Shown: positions 1 to 12,128, counted from the stretch's first letter. The stretch: 64,000 nt of DNA from an uncultured Ectothiorhodospiraceae bacterium (GCA_937141935.1 CAKZQS010000016.1:17201-81200); one strand, 5' to 3'. A program made the numbers and translations. Notes: generated from the sequence alone by a model not told the origin.

Positions 1-462
1 CACAGCCTGCTGGCCACCGGCAACGACCACGAGCGCTACCGCCGCAGCGGCAAGCCGCGCTCGCTGAACCGCCACCAGTGGTCGGCCCCCGCCCTGCGCG
101 CCGCGCTGGACGATGCCGAGTCGGATCAGGCGCAGGTGCTGGCCCGTCTGGGCGAGCTGATCCGCATCCGCCGCGCGCAGCCGGCCTTCCACCCCAATGC
201 CACGCAGTACACGCTGCACCTCGAGGAGCAGTTGCTGGGGTTCTGGCGCCAGAGCATGGATCGGCGGCAGAGCATTTTTTGCATCAGCAATGTCGGGCGC
301 ACGCCGGCGCGGCTGCGGCTGGATCGCCTCAACCTCAGTCTCATGGATGAATGGCACAATCTGATCGGGGGCCGCCGCTACCAATCGATTGCCGATGTGA
401 TCGAGCTGGCCCCCTACGAGACGGTCTGGATCAGCAACCGCCCGACCGCGCCCAGCCCATAG
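1..462 (+). CDS. GH13 sucrose-phosphorylase-family glycosidase, C-terminal part (cut by window start)
   Basis: The reading frame is open from base 1 to the stop at 460-462, so only the last 153 residues are visible. The start reads SLLATGNDHERYRRSGKPRS followed by LNR, which matches the end of the catalytic barrel in GH13 sucrose phosphorylase and glucosylglycerate phosphorylase-like enzymes (ND followed by a G-x-x-R-x-x-NR segment). The rest looks like the C-terminal beta domain. Family members cleave sucrose or glucosylglycerate with phosphate in the cytoplasm, giving glucose-1-phosphate. The exact substrate cannot be read from this fragment. The next gene starts 46 bases downstream on the same strand. 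Confidence 0.7.
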   Translation, partial: HSLLATGNDHERYRRSGKPRSLNRHQWSAPALRAALDDAESDQAQVLARLGELIRIRRAQPAFHPNATQYTLHLEEQLLGFWRQSMDRRQSIFCISNVGRTPARLRLDRLNLSLMDEWHNLIGGRRYQSIADVIELAPYETVWISNRPTAPSP

Positions 463-508
463 GACGGCCCGGCCCTGCGCCCGCGGGGCCGCATCGCGAG
501 GAGACACG

Positions 509-1978
509 ATGTCCGCCAGCCCGGAAGCAGCCGACGTCGAAGACGTTGACGTATTGATCATTGGCGCCGGCCTGTCCGGCATTGGCGCCGCCTGCATGCT
601 CAGCCGCCGCGCGCCGCAGGAGCGCTACGTGGTGCTGGAGGCGCGGCCGCGCATCGGCGGCACCTGGGATCTGTTCCGCTACCCCGGCATCCGCTCCGAC
701 TCGGACATGTACACGCTGGGCTACATCTTCAAGCCCTGGAAGGACGGCAAGGCGCTGGCCGACGGCCCGGCCATCAAGCGCTATATCGAGGAGGCGGCGC
801 GCGAGCACGGCGTGGACCGGCACATCCGCTTCGAGCACAAGGTGGTGCATGCCGAATGGTCCAGCGCCCAGGCGCGCTGGGTGATCACCGCCGAACTGCC
901 CGATGGTTCGACGCGGCGCTTTTCCTGCCGCTTTTTGCAGTGCTGCTCGGGCTATTACAACTACGAGCAGGGCTACCAGCCCGACTTTGCCGGCGCGCAG
1001 GATTACCAGGGGCAGCTGATCCACCCGCAGCACTGGCCCGAGGATCTGGACTACGCCGGCAAGCGCGTGGTGGTGATCGGCAGCGGCGCCACGGCGGTCA
1101 CCCTGGTGCCGGCGATGGCCGAGCAGGCCGCCCATGTGACGATGCTGCAGCGCTCGCCCAGCTACATCCTGTCGCTGCCCAATACCGACCCCATCGCCCG
1201 CGGCCTGGCCCGCGTGCTGCCCGAGCGCTGGGCCTACAGCCTGACGCGCTGGAAGAACGTGCTGCTGTCGATGCTGCTGTTCAACCTGTCGCGGCGCCGG
1301 CCGCGCTTCATGCGCAAGCTGCTGCGCAAGGGCGTGGTGGCCGCGCTGGGCGAGAACTACCCGGTGGATGTGCACTTCAACCCGCGCTACGACCCCTGGG
1401 ACCAGCGGCTGTGCATGATTCCCAACGGCGATCTGTTTCGCGCGCTGCGCGCGGGCCGCGCCGAGATCGTCACCGACAGCATCGAGCGCTTCACCACCGG
1501 CGGCATCCGCCTGCAGTCCGGCCAGGAGCTGCCGGCCGACATCGTGGTCAGCGCGACCGGCCTGGACCTGAAGATTCTTGGCGGCGTGACGCTGGTGGTC
1601 GACGGCGAGGAGCGCGCGCCGCGCGATGTGTTCGTCTACCGCGGGATGATGGTGCAGGACGTGCCCAATTTCGCCTTCACGGTCGGCTACACCAATGCCT
1701 CCTGGACGCTCAAGGCCGACCTGACCGCGGCCTTTGTCTGCCGCCTGCTGAACCACATGCGCAAGCAGGGCTACCGCCAGGCCACGCCGCGGCTGCACGA
1801 TACGGCGATGAGCGAGGAGCCGATCATCGACTTCAGCTCCGGCTACGTGACCCGCGCGCTGGACCGCCTGCCGCGGCAGGGCTCCAGGGCGCCGTGGAAG
1901 CTGTACCAGAACTACATCCGCGACCGCCTGCTGCTGGGCCGCGGCCGGCTCGAGGACGGCGCGATGGAGTTTCGCTAG
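509..1978 (+). CDS. Flavin-containing (Baeyer-Villiger type) monooxygenase
   Basis: 489 residues. An N-terminal FAD Rossmann motif GAGLSG lies at 19-24, a second nucleotide-binding motif VVVIGSGATA at about 188-197, and the ATG motif (SATGLD) near 349. At about 165 the sequence YQGQLIHPQHWP matches the Baeyer-Villiger fingerprint FxGxxxHxxxWP except that the first aromatic is Tyr. Known family members use NADPH, FAD and O2 to insert oxygen into ketones or hydroxylate hydrophobic substrates in the cytosol. The substrate is unknown; steroid, cyclic ketone or alkane-derived ketones are possible. The start follows a GAGGAGA ribosome site. Its C-terminal tail is echoed by a remnant at 6608-6641. 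Confidence 0.85.
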   Translation: MSASPEAADVEDVDVLIIGAGLSGIGAACMLSRRAPQERYVVLEARPRIGGTWDLFRYPGIRSDSDMYTLGYIFKPWKDGKALADGPAIKRYIEEAAREHGVDRHIRFEHKVVHAEWSSAQARWVITAELPDGSTRRFSCRFLQCCSGYYNYEQGYQPDFAGAQDYQGQLIHPQHWPEDLDYAGKRVVVIGSGATAVTLVPAMAEQAAHVTMLQRSPSYILSLPNTDPIARGLARVLPERWAYSLTRWKNVLLSMLLFNLSRRRPRFMRKLLRKGVVAALGENYPVDVHFNPRYDPWDQRLCMIPNGDLFRALRAGRAEIVTDSIERFTTGGIRLQSGQELPADIVVSATGLDLKILGGVTLVVDGEERAPRDVFVYRGMMVQDVPNFAFTVGYTNASWTLKADLTAAFVCRLLNHMRKQGYRQATPRLHDTAMSEEPIIDFSSGYVTRALDRLPRQGSRAPWKLYQNYIRDRLLLGRGRLEDGAMEFR

Positions 1979-2043
1979 CGCGCGCCGCCCCCCGGGGGAC
2001 GCCGGTCGCGGCCCGGGTCTGACCGCCACCGGCGAGTACAGCC

Positions 2044-2226
2044 TCAGGCGGCGCCCTCCTGCAGCACCTCAGGCGTGGCGAGGGGGCCGATGTCTTTGTG
2101 CACCCAGGCGCGCAGCTCGTCGCGCAGTGCATCGCTGGCCTCGCCGCTGGCCTTGAGCGTCACATAGACATCGATGCCCTGGCCCTTCGCATCGTGCGGG
2201 TCGCCGACGCACGGAAGGCTCGGCAA
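2044..2226 (-). pseudogene. Acetyl-CoA synthetase fragment (acs remnant)
   Basis: About 60 codons on the minus strand match the C-terminal domain of the intact Acs encoded at 6708-8663, for example [20 protein letters not shown] against [20 protein letters not shown]. The fragment lacks everything upstream and, at its own end, about 53 codons that carry the catalytic lysine motif PKTRSGK. The noncoding bases beyond its stop (1979-2043) also align with 6642-6707 beyond the intact acs stop. It is therefore the remains of a second acs gene that once lay convergent to the monooxygenase. It is not expected to make a functional enzyme. Confidence 0.8.
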
Positions 2227-2237
2227 TGGGGCGAGTC

Positions 2238-5200
2238 TTAACTCGTGCGGCCCGCCAAGTCGGCAAACAGGCTGCGCAACTCGGCAGGTTCGGCGGGTTT
2301 GACCAGGTGGTGATCGAAGCCGGCCTTCTGGGTTCGCTGCCGGTCCTCCTCCTGACCCCAGCCGGTCAGTGCGACCAACACCATGTGCTTTCCCCAGTGC
2401 TGCATGCGAATGCTGTTTGCGGCCTCGTAGCCATTCATCCTGGGCATGCCCAGGTCCATCAGCACCACGTCAGGTTTGAAGGCCTCCGCCGCCTCGACGC
2501 CCTGCACGCCGTCATACGCTGTGCGGACCTCGTTGCCCAGCATCTCGATGACCATCGCCAGCGTGTCCGCCGCCGCCTTGTTGTCGTCGACGACGAGAAC
2601 GCGCAGGCGAGACGTGGGCTCTGCGGACTCGCCGCTTCCCGGTTCTTGCGAATCCGGGGCAGACTCAGCCAACACGAGGGGCAATATGACGATGAACTCG
2701 CTGCCCTGGCCCTCGCCGTCGCTGCGGACCTCGACCTTGCCGCCGTGCAGTTCCACCAAGCGCTTGACCAGCGTCAGGCCGATTCCCAGCCCTTTGTAGC
2801 CCCTCTCGTGGGGCCGATCAATCTGGCTGAACATCTCGAAAATGCTCGCTTTCTTCCCCTCGGGAATCCCGATGCCTGTGTCTCCGACCGTGACCACGAC
2901 CTCCCGCTGCTGCCGCTCGGCGGAGAGCCAGATGCGACCGCCCTGGGGGGTGTATTTGGCGGCATTGTTCAGCAGGTTCGAGAAAACCTGAGCCAGCCGG
3001 TTCGGGTCCGCATCCAGATAGAGCGGTTGCGAGGGCAGGGTGACCCTGAGCTCGTGGCTGGCTTCGTCTATGCATGGGCGCGCCGCATCGACAGCGCTCT
3101 GCATGACCTCAGCCAGCTCGAGGCGCACCGTCCGCAGTTGCAGTTTGCCCTGCGTGATGCGGGACACATCCAGCAGGTCGTCGATGAGACGCGCCAACTG
3201 CTGAGTTTGGCGCTCCATCATGCTGCGGGTCACTTCCATCCGCACCGGATCGTCGGCGATCATGCTCATCAGCTCCAGCCCCGTGCGGATGGGGGCGAGC
3301 GGGTTGCGCAGTTCGTGACCCAGGATCGCCAGAAACTCCGATTTGCGGCGGTTGGCCTCAGACAACTCCGCGGCGATCCCGCGCAATTCGTCCTGCAGCT
3401 TCTTGGCATCCTGAATGTCGGTGTTGGAGCCGATCCACATCAGGGTCTGACCGGCGTCGTCCCGCATGGGCAGGGCCCGGGTGATGTGCCAGCGATACTC
3501 GCCGTCGGCACGGCGAAAGCGATGCTCGAACTGGTAAGGCTCACCGGTTTCCACCGAATGCCGCCAAACGCGCACGTTCTCATCCACATCATCGGGGTGA
3601 ATGAACTGCGTCCAGCCCCAATTCAAGATGTCTTCTATGGGCAACCCGGTGTATTCACTCCAAATCGGGTTCATGTATTGCACATCGCCACGGGGTGTGG
3701 CGGTGAAGATTTTCTGCGGCATCGAGTCCATGATGAAGCGCAGGCGCTCTTCACTTTCCCTTAAGGCGGCGGTGGCTCGTTTTTCTTCGGTGATATCCCG
3801 AACGACGGCGAGCAGTGCCGAGCGACCGCCGAACACGAAGGACGTGCCGGTGACCTGGATCGAGATGGGTTGACCGTCCTTGCGGACGTGCTGCGCTTCC
3901 ACATGGAAGGTTTCGCCCGCTCTCACCTGACGGACGAAATCATCAAACTTGTGGTGATCCTGGGGGTGAACGAACTGCGTGCCGTGTATCCCGAGAAATT
4001 CTTCGTAGGAATAGCCGTGCATGCGGCACCCGGCAGGATTCACTTCGATCAGACGACCATCGAAATCGAAGATGAGGATGGCGTCGCTGGTGGACTGGAA
4101 GATGCTGCGATATTGCGCCTCCTGCACGCGCAATTTCTCTTCGGCCTCGATCCGCTCCGTCAGGTCGAACATCGAGCCGACCATGCGGATGGGCTTGCCA
4201 CTGTCGGTGCGCAGGATTCGACCTCGATCCAGCACGTGGATATAGGAGCCATCGCTACGCCGGAAGCGGTATTGGTGCTGCCACTGCTCCGCGTCACCAT
4301 CAATTGCGGCGTGGATGCTGTCGACGACCTGTTCCCGGTCCTCGGGGTGGATGTGTTCGACCCACCATGAAGCGTCGGGTCCGACTTGCTCGGTCGTGTA
4401 GCCGAAGCGGGTCCGGACTCCCTCATTCCACGTCACTTCATCGCTAATCAGGTTCCAATCCCAAATGGCGTCATTGGCGGCATCGCCAACGAGCCGATAG
4501 CGAAGCTCGCTCTGCTGTAAGCGCTGTTCCGCCTGACGCCGATCGGATACATCGCGAAACACCAGTACACAGCCGATGATCCTGTCATTGGCGCCACGAA
4601 TCGGAGCCGCACTGTCGTCTATAGGCAGCTCGGTACCATCCTTGGCGATGAGGATGGTGTGGTTCGCCAGTCCCACGATGACGCCGTCCCTGAGCGCCCT
4701 GGCGGCCGGGCTTTCCACGGTTTGACGCGTCTGCTCGTTGACGATGCGAAACACGTTTTCCAGGGGCTGTCCCGCGGCCTCAGCGCTCGTCCAGCCTGTC
4801 AGCGACTCCGCCACAAAATTCAGGTTTGTGATCACCCCCGCGGTATCCGTGGTGATCACGGCATCCCCGATGCTGGAGAGCGTCACGCTGAGCAAGTCCC
4901 GCTCCCTCTGCAGCTGCTCCTCGGCGCGCTTGCGCTCGGTGATGTCCTCTATCACCAGGATGATGCGTTCCGCCCCCCCGTGCTCGACCTCCATGCGCCG
5001 CGCATTCAGAAGCATCACCCGTGGGCCGATATGCTCGAAGTCGTGCTCGACTTCATAGTCGTCGAACGACGAATGCGTGCGCAGGATGTCGTCCAGCAAA
5101 TCGCGAAGGCCGGGGATATTCCACTGGCCACTGCCCAGTGCGTAAATGAGCTCGCCTTCCGTCTCCGCGGCATTGACCTGGAAGCGGGCATAGAACGCCT

Positions 5201-6392
5201 CATTGGCCGTGACCACCCGCAGGTTTTTTTCCAGCACCAATAGCGGCACCGGGCTTGTGCGCAGAGTGGCCTCCGCATACATGCGAGCGCGGCTGGCTTC
5301 GGCCCGCAAGCGCTCGTCCCGCCACAGCAGCGTCGTCAAGATCAAGGTCAATATCGCGCCGATGATCGCGACGGCCGGAATGAGGTTGCCCTGCAAAGAC
5401 GAGAAGAACTCGGGCGTGGAATCGATGACGATGGTCCACGGTCGGCCGGCGATCTCGATTGTGCGCACGCTGCGGAAACGCGCATCGCCGTTGGCAGCCT
5501 GGTTCTCGTCGGATTGGAACAGCCGACGGTCGGGATCGACACCGGACCCGTCGTAAACCGCCATGGTCACCGATGGCTGATTCGTGTCCTGCTCGATGCT
5601 GCGGAAAAAATCCCACGCCCGGATCGGGCTGTAGGCATAACCGCGAAGCGCCCGCCGTCGCTCTTCGCGCGTCGCGGTCGCGGGGCGGTCATAGACCGGC
5701 AGGTAAATCAGAAACCCGGGTTGCTTCTCTTCGTCGATTTCCTGAACCAGCGTCACCTTGCCGGACGTTGCCGAGGTGCCTTCATCCCGCGCCCGCTGCA
5801 TGGCTTCGCGGCGGATTGCTTCAGTGTACATGTCGAAGCCGACCGCGGCCCGGTTGCGCACATCGAGCGGCTCCAGATACCGGATCGTCGTGCGTTCCGC
5901 CTGGCTCGTCTCGGGCCAGATGCGAAAATCGGCAAAGCCCTGGGCCTGCATGTCTGCAACGACGGCCTGCTCATCATCCGGCGAGACCCGCTGCGAGAAC
6001 CCGATCCCCAGCAGGCCGGGATACCGATCACGAAGCTGCAGTTCGTCGACGTAAGCCCGAAACGTGGCCGCCGTGACCTCAGCCGAATCGCTGACCAACA
6101 GGCCGGCGGTGCCGTGCAGCAGCGCGGTGTAGGTTTCCGTGCGGCTCAGGATGGCGTTGTGCTCGCGCTGAACATGGCGATCAAACGCCGCCCGATCCCG
6201 TTGCTTTGCGACAGACGCCAACTGATATGACACCAGCACCGTGGCGCACAGCCCCACCACCAGCACTGCCAGCGGTATCAGGGTGGTGGGGAGCGGCCGT
6301 GTGCCATCACTCGACCCTTCACGGCTTGCCGACAAGAAATTTCGCATGGCCCCGACAAAGGTTTGAGGAAACACGAATGATCCGGTGGGCAT
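2238..6392 (-). CDS. CHASE and multi-PAS hybrid sensor histidine kinase with receiver domain
   Basis: 1384 residues. The order is: transmembrane segment (about 38-60), extracytoplasmic CHASE ligand-sensing domain (about 85-275), second transmembrane segment (about 345-365), about five PAS/PAC units (375-1000), HisKA with phospho-accepting His1026 in GHELRNPL, an HATPase_c domain with N box (NLLNNAAKY) and G boxes ([14 protein letters not shown]), and a C-terminal receiver with acidic pocket VVDDN and phospho-acceptor Asp1313 in LMDLGMP. It is a membrane-bound hybrid kinase, so it needs a separate phosphotransfer partner or acts through its receiver. No partner regulator lies beside it. The start may also be the in-frame ATG 15 codons later (6347). 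It sits between remnants of acs and a monooxygenase gene, as if inserted into a duplicated segment. Confidence 0.9.
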   Translation of the reverse strand: MPTGSFVFPQTFVGAMRNFLSASREGSSDGTRPLPTTLIPLAVLVVGLCATVLVSYQLASVAKQRDRAAFDRHVQREHNAILSRTETYTALLHGTAGLLVSDSAEVTAATFRAYVDELQLRDRYPGLLGIGFSQRVSPDDEQAVVADMQAQGFADFRIWPETSQAERTTIRYLEPLDVRNRAAVGFDMYTEAIRREAMQRARDEGTSATSGKVTLVQEIDEEKQPGFLIYLPVYDRPATATREERRRALRGYAYSPIRAWDFFRSIEQDTNQPSVTMAVYDGSGVDPDRRLFQSDENQAANGDARFRSVRTIEIAGRPWTIVIDSTPEFFSSLQGNLIPAVAIIGAILTLILTTLLWRDERLRAEASRARMYAEATLRTSPVPLLVLEKNLRVVTANEAFYARFQVNAAETEGELIYALGSGQWNIPGLRDLLDDILRTHSSFDDYEVEHDFEHIGPRVMLLNARRMEVEHGGAERIILVIEDITERKRAEEQLQRERDLLSVTLSSIGDAVITTDTAGVITNLNFVAESLTGWTSAEAAGQPLENVFRIVNEQTRQTVESPAARALRDGVIVGLANHTILIAKDGTELPIDDSAAPIRGANDRIIGCVLVFRDVSDRRQAEQRLQQSELRYRLVGDAANDAIWDWNLISDEVTWNEGVRTRFGYTTEQVGPDASWWVEHIHPEDREQVVDSIHAAIDGDAEQWQHQYRFRRSDGSYIHVLDRGRILRTDSGKPIRMVGSMFDLTERIEAEEKLRVQEAQYRSIFQSTSDAILIFDFDGRLIEVNPAGCRMHGYSYEEFLGIHGTQFVHPQDHHKFDDFVRQVRAGETFHVEAQHVRKDGQPISIQVTGTSFVFGGRSALLAVVRDITEEKRATAALRESEERLRFIMDSMPQKIFTATPRGDVQYMNPIWSEYTGLPIEDILNWGWTQFIHPDDVDENVRVWRHSVETGEPYQFEHRFRRADGEYRWHITRALPMRDDAGQTLMWIGSNTDIQDAKKLQDELRGIAAELSEANRRKSEFLAILGHELRNPLAPIRTGLELMSMIADDPVRMEVTRSMMERQTQQLARLIDDLLDVSRITQGKLQLRTVRLELAEVMQSAVDAARPCIDEASHELRVTLPSQPLYLDADPNRLAQVFSNLLNNAAKYTPQGGRIWLSAERQQREVVVTVGDTGIGIPEGKKASIFEMFSQIDRPHERGYKGLGIGLTLVKRLVELHGGKVEVRSDGEGQGSEFIVILPLVLAESAPDSQEPGSGESAEPTSRLRVLVVDDNKAAADTLAMVIEMLGNEVRTAYDGVQGVEAAEAFKPDVVLMDLGMPRMNGYEAANSIRMQHWGKHMVLVALTGWGQEEDRQRTQKAGFDHHLVKPAEPAELRSLFADLAGRTS

Positions 6393-6607
6393 GGTCGCCC
6401 GGTGGGCTTTGGCGTCCTGGAGCTATCCCACCTCCATGCTCCGCCTCGATGAGCTCTTCGTCGCCGTGTCTTCGCCGCGAGTTTAATGACGTGCCGCGGC
6501 GGCCGCCAGCCGCGGCGGACAGGCCCGGTGTCGCGAATATGGTCGCCGCGGCGATGGGCAGGTGGCGTCGGACGCAACGGGCTCGGCGTAGGCTCGCCGT
6601 TTGGTGG
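6393..6607. other. Gene-free stretch upstream of the hybrid kinase
   Basis: No coding frame with family features was recognised here. The part next to 6392 must hold the promoter of the kinase gene, but no clear -35/-10 pair or shared operator was seen. The rest leads into the monooxygenase tail remnant. Confidence 0.4.
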
Positions 6608-6641
6608 CCGACTGGAAGGCGGCGCGATGGCGTTGCGCTAG
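6608..6641 (+). pseudogene. Monooxygenase C-terminal tail remnant
   Basis: In frame to a stop at 6639-6641 this reads GRLEGGAMALR-stop, against GRLEDGAMEFR-stop at the end of the monooxygenase at 509-1978. About 36 bases align closely, and the similarity continues through the next 65 bases on both sides of the window (1979-2043 against 6642-6707). Upstream of 6608 the similarity fades. It is the stump of a second monooxygenase gene convergent with the intact acs. Confidence 0.7.
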
Positions 6642-6707
6642 CGGGCGCCGCCACTTGGCGGCACGCCGGTCGCGGCCCGGGTCTGACCGCAACCGGCGAT
6701 TACAGCC

Positions 6708-8663
<1,956 letters not shown>

Positions 8664-8721
8664 GAGTGCAGTTCGTCTGTCGCGAAGGGTTGGCCACTGT
8701 ACGACCGGCCGTGGGGGACGC

Positions 8722-8741
8722 CCATTCGACGATGGTCGGCC
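8722..8741 (-). promoter_or_regulatory. Shared 20-bp promoter element, acs1 copy
   Basis: On the minus strand the bases are GGCCGACCATCGTCGAATGG. They match most positions of the consensus CTMCNMCSAANGKCKAATRG derived from the other copies, and closely resemble the copy upstream of the response regulator at 13158. It lies 58 bases before the acs1 start and directly abuts the porin-facing copy at 8742. Function as a CrbR/AgmR-type binding site is inference. Confidence 0.5.
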
Positions 8742-8761
8742 CTACGACCAAGGGCTAATAG
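8742..8761 (+). promoter_or_regulatory. Shared 20-bp promoter element, porin-symporter operon copy
   Basis: The bases CTACGACCAAGGGCTAATAG fit the consensus at nearly every position. It points toward the porin start 54 bases downstream. It is placed back to back with the acs1 copy, so one regulator could serve both directions. Confidence 0.6.
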
Positions 8762-8815
8762 ACCCGCTCCGCGAGAAGCCCGAGGCTAGCCCTCAGTTCA
8801 TTGGGGAGAGAATCC

Positions 8816-9952
8816 ATGTTTCGGGCCCAGCACCTTGCTGCATGCACCGCTATGACCGTTCTATTCGCGCCGGCCGCTCACGCGGTGCGCCTGGATGTCG
8901 GGAATACGGCACTGACCATTGGCGGCTATATCAAAATCGACGCCCTCGTTACGAATTACGACGCCCGCCCCAGCGCCTCGCTTGAGCCGTTGGGACGCGA
9001 CTATTACGCCGGCCCGCGCAGCGTGCCTTTGAGTGACGGCGGTGACAGCATCACGCTGCTGGATGTGCATGCGAAGCAGACCCGAACCTGGCTACGCACC
9101 GAAACCACGCTGGAAAACGGGGAGACGCTCGGCGCCTACGTCGAGATGGATTTCCAAAACAGTGCGCAGGGCAACGAGACCATCAGCAACTCCTATGTGC
9201 CGCGGATGCGTCAGGCCTACCTGACCTATGGCGACTGGCTGGTCGGGCAGACCTGGTCCACCTTCCAGAACGTTTCGGCCCTGCCGGAGACGCTGGACTT
9301 CATCGGTCCCACCGAAAGCACGGTTTTCATTCGTCAGCCCATGCTGCGATACACCAGTGGTCCCCTGCAGTTCGCGCTGGAGAATCCCGAGACCCGAATC
9401 GCCGGCGACGCGACCACGGACGACAACGCGATCCCAGACGTGGCGCTGCGTTACACGCTCAAGATGGACTCCATGGATTTCGTTGCCGCCGGTCTGTTGC
9501 GGGCCCTGGAATCCCAGGATCGTGGCGAAGACGGCGTGGACGACACCATCGTTGGTGGCGGCATCAGTCTGTCCGGGCGGATTCCCTTCGGTCGCGACGA
9601 CCTCAAGTTCATGCTGACGGCAGGCTCGGGCCTGGGGCGTTATCTGGGTGTGCTGGCGAACTTCGATGCCGTTGTGGATGACCAGGGCGACCTGGACGCG
9701 GTCGACGTTCTGGCCGGCTATGTGTCCTACCGCCATTTCTGGTCGGACCGCGTACGCAGCACCGTGGTCTACGGCATGTTCTCGGGTGACGGGGACATCG
9801 ACAGCGCTTCGAGTGCGCACGTCAACCTGCTGTATTCGCCCGTACGCAACCTGACGCTTGGCGTTGAACTTATGCAGGCCAGCCGGGAGAACGCCGGCGG
9901 TGCCGAGGGCGATTTCCAGCGACTGCAACTGGCGGCCAAGCTGGCGTTTTAA
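8816..9952 (+). CDS. DcaP-like outer-membrane porin
   Basis: 378 residues. A signal peptide ends near AAHA, followed by a beta-rich barrel with GGYIKIDAL at the start, TLENGETLGAYVEMDF, a WLVGQTWSTF strand and a C-terminal aromatic ending (LAAKLAF), typical of outer-membrane barrels. It resembles the DcaP family of trimeric porins, which pass small carboxylates and other anions. The ATG at 8816 is chosen because GGGGAGAG lies just upstream; an earlier in-frame TTG at 8801 lacks support. It is the first gene of an operon with a DUF4212 subunit and a sodium/solute symporter, which suggests a route for acetate or similar acids across both membranes. Confidence 0.75.
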   Translation: MFRAQHLAACTAMTVLFAPAAHAVRLDVGNTALTIGGYIKIDALVTNYDARPSASLEPLGRDYYAGPRSVPLSDGGDSITLLDVHAKQTRTWLRTETTLENGETLGAYVEMDFQNSAQGNETISNSYVPRMRQAYLTYGDWLVGQTWSTFQNVSALPETLDFIGPTESTVFIRQPMLRYTSGPLQFALENPETRIAGDATTDDNAIPDVALRYTLKMDSMDFVAAGLLRALESQDRGEDGVDDTIVGGGISLSGRIPFGRDDLKFMLTAGSGLGRYLGVLANFDAVVDDQGDLDAVDVLAGYVSYRHFWSDRVRSTVVYGMFSGDGDIDSASSAHVNLLYSPVRNLTLGVELMQASRENAGGAEGDFQRLQLAAKLAF

Positions 9953-9967
9953 GACTTGGGAGGGACC

Positions 9968-9990
9968 GCCGGCAGCGGAGCGCTGCCGGC
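9968..9990 (+). other. Perfect hairpin between porin and DUF4212 genes
   Basis: A 10-bp perfect stem (GCCGGCAGCG and CGCTGCCGGC) with a 3-base loop and no following T run. It could protect the upstream porin mRNA from 3' exonucleases or partly attenuate transcription, giving more porin than symporter. Confidence 0.5.
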
Positions 9991-10027
9991 CGACGACCCT
10001 CCTCCAGGCGTTATTGAGGAGACGATG

Positions 10028-10288
10028 ATGTCGACAAAGCACGACGCAGCCGGCTACTGGGCTGCCAACCTGAAACTGCTGGGCAAACTACTCGCCGTAT
10101 GGCTCCTGGTGTCCTACGGCTTCGGAATCTGGTTTGTGGATTTGCTCAACGAGGTGTCCATCGGCGGCATCAAGCTGGGCTTTTTCTTTGCCCAGCAAGG
10201 GGCGATTTATGTGTTTGTGGCGCTGATCTTTATCTACGTGCGGCAGATGAACAAGCTGGATCGCCAGTTCGGCGTGGACGAGGAGTAA
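10028..10288 (+). CDS. DUF4212 small subunit of sodium/solute symporter
   Basis: 86 residues with two hydrophobic segments (about 18-38 and 48-70) separated by a short loop. This is the usual layout of DUF4212 proteins, which are found directly upstream of SSS-family symporters and are thought to be accessory subunits. GAGGAG lies just before two consecutive ATG codons (10025 and 10028); the second gives better spacing. Only 3 bases separate it from the symporter gene, so the two are co-translated. Confidence 0.85.
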   Translation: MSTKHDAAGYWAANLKLLGKLLAVWLLVSYGFGIWFVDLLNEVSIGGIKLGFFFAQQGAIYVFVALIFIYVRQMNKLDRQFGVDEE

Positions 10289-10291
10289 GGC

Positions 10292-12073
10292 ATGGATCTG
10301 CAAACCTGGATTTACATTGCCGTCGGCGGCACTTTCGCGCTCTACATGGGGATCGCGATCTGGTCCCGTGCCGGGTCCACCAAGGAGTTCTACGTCGCGG
10401 GCGGGGGGGTGCACCCGGTCGCCAACGGCATGGCAACGGCCGCTGACTGGATGAGCGCAGCCAGCTTTATTTCGATGGCGGGGCTGATTGCCTTTCTGGG
10501 CTACAACGCATCGCCCTACCTTATGGGCTGGACCGGGGGCTACGTCCTGCTTGCCCTGCTGCTTGCGCCGTACCTGCGCAAGTTCGGCAAATTTACCGTG
10601 CCCGAGTTCATCGGTGACCGCTTCTACTCACGCCCGGCGCGGCTGGTCGCGGTGCTGTGTTTGATCGTCGCTTCGATCACCTACGTGATCGGGCAGATGA
10701 AGGGTGTGGGGGTTGCCTTCGGCCGCTTTCTGGAAGTGGACTTTGAAACCGGCGTTCTGATCGGCATGGGCATCGTGTTTTTCTACGCGGTGCTTGGTGG
10801 CATGAAGGGCATCACCTACACGCAGATCGCGCAGTATTGCGTGCTGATCTTCGCGTATACGGTCCCGGCGATCTTCATCTCCTTGCAACTGACGGGGAAC
10901 CCGCTGCCACAGCTAGGCCTGGGCAGCACCTTGAGTGACGGTTCCGGCATGTATCTGCTGGAAAAGCTGGATCAGATCGTCACCGAGCTGGGCTTTGCCC
11001 CTTATACCGAGCCGGCGGGCAGCAAGCTCAACCTGACCTTGCTTACCGCAACGCTGATGGTGGGGACGGCGGGCCTGCCGCACGTGATCATTCGCTTCTT
11101 TACCGTGCCGAAGGTCTCCGACGCCCGTCGTTCCGCGGGTTGGGCCCTGGTCTTCATCGCCATCCTGTACACCACTGCGCCCGCCGTGGGTGCGATGGCA
11201 CGCATGAACCTGATGGATACGGTTCAGATCGGCGAGGTGGGCAGCGCCGAGGGCAACCTGCTGCATGAGCAGCGCCCGGAGTGGATGAAGACCTGGGAGA
11301 AGACCGGTCTGCTCGCCTATGAGGACAAGAACGGCGACGGTCGCATCCAGTACTACAACGAAGCCAACCCGGAGTTCGCGGCTCAAGCGCAAGCCTTTGG
11401 CTGGGCCGGCAACGAAATGGTGACCGTGGACCGCGACATCATGGTGCTGGCCAACCCGGAGATCGCGAAGCTGCCGAACTGGGTCATTGCCCTCGTCGCG
11501 GCGGGGGGGTTGGCCGCCGCCCTGTCGACCGCGGCGGGCCTCCTGTTGGCCATCTCGTCCGCCATCTCCCACGATCTGCTCAAGAGCACGTTCATGCCGA
11601 GCATCAGTGAGAAGGGTGAGCTGATGGCCGGGCGCATCGCCATGGCCGGGGCGATCCTGGTGGCCGGCTACCTGGGGATGAATCCACCAGGCTTCGCGGC
11701 ACAGGTGGTGGCACTCGCCTTTGGCTTGGCGGCGTCGTCCATATTCCCGGCGTTGATGATGGGCATTTTCTCCAAGCGGGTGAACAACGTCGGCGCGCTG
11801 TGCGGCATGTTGGCCGGCCTGGGGTCGACGCTGCTGTACATCGCCGCCTACAAGGGCTTTTTCTTCATCCCGGGCACCAATCTGCTGCCCAATAGCCCGG
11901 AAGCCTGGCTGCTGGGCATCCAGCCCGAGTCGTTCGGTGCGATCGGCGCTGCGATCAACTTCGCCGTCGCCTGGTCGGTATCGCGGGTAACCGCGGAACC
12001 GCCGCCGGAGATTCAGGCCCTGGTCGAGGATGTGCGCGTACCCCGGGGCGCTGGACTTGCGCAGGGTCACTAG
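10292..12073 (+). CDS. Sodium/solute symporter (SSS family, acetate-type)
   Basis: 593 residues with about 13 hydrophobic helices. The N-terminal part (FYVAGGGVHPVANGMATAAD, then WMSAASFISMAG) is typical of SSS symporters that pair with DUF4212 and move acetate, pyruvate or other short carboxylates with sodium. A polar insertion at about 320-380 carries a calcium-loop-like DKNGDG stretch, common in this subfamily. The operon position behind a porin and the divergence from acs point to acetate, but the substrate is inference. A strong terminator follows directly. Confidence 0.85.
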   Translation: MDLQTWIYIAVGGTFALYMGIAIWSRAGSTKEFYVAGGGVHPVANGMATAADWMSAASFISMAGLIAFLGYNASPYLMGWTGGYVLLALLLAPYLRKFGKFTVPEFIGDRFYSRPARLVAVLCLIVASITYVIGQMKGVGVAFGRFLEVDFETGVLIGMGIVFFYAVLGGMKGITYTQIAQYCVLIFAYTVPAIFISLQLTGNPLPQLGLGSTLSDGSGMYLLEKLDQIVTELGFAPYTEPAGSKLNLTLLTATLMVGTAGLPHVIIRFFTVPKVSDARRSAGWALVFIAILYTTAPAVGAMARMNLMDTVQIGEVGSAEGNLLHEQRPEWMKTWEKTGLLAYEDKNGDGRIQYYNEANPEFAAQAQAFGWAGNEMVTVDRDIMVLANPEIAKLPNWVIALVAAGGLAAALSTAAGLLLAISSAISHDLLKSTFMPSISEKGELMAGRIAMAGAILVAGYLGMNPPGFAAQVVALAFGLAASSIFPALMMGIFSKRVNNVGALCGMLAGLGSTLLYIAAYKGFFFIPGTNLLPNSPEAWLLGIQPESFGAIGAAINFAVAWSVSRVTAEPPPEIQALVEDVRVPRGAGLAQGH

Positions 12074-12095
12074 TCCTCATTGGACGCTGCGCAAG

Positions 12096-12123
12096 AAAGA
12101 CCCCCGTTCGGGGGTCTTTTTTT
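12096..12123 (+). terminator. Rho-independent terminator of the porin-symporter operon
   Basis: The stem AAAGACCCCC / GGGGGTCTTT with a short TTCG-type loop is followed by a T run. It begins 22 bases after the symporter stop. Confidence 0.9.
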
Positions 12124-12128
12124 CTGCG

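Noticed and set aside
431..2029. Long minus-strand open frame opposite the monooxygenase
   Set aside because: It mirrors the real gene in GC-rich DNA, has no family motif and is rich in His, Arg and Gln, typical of an antisense shadow.
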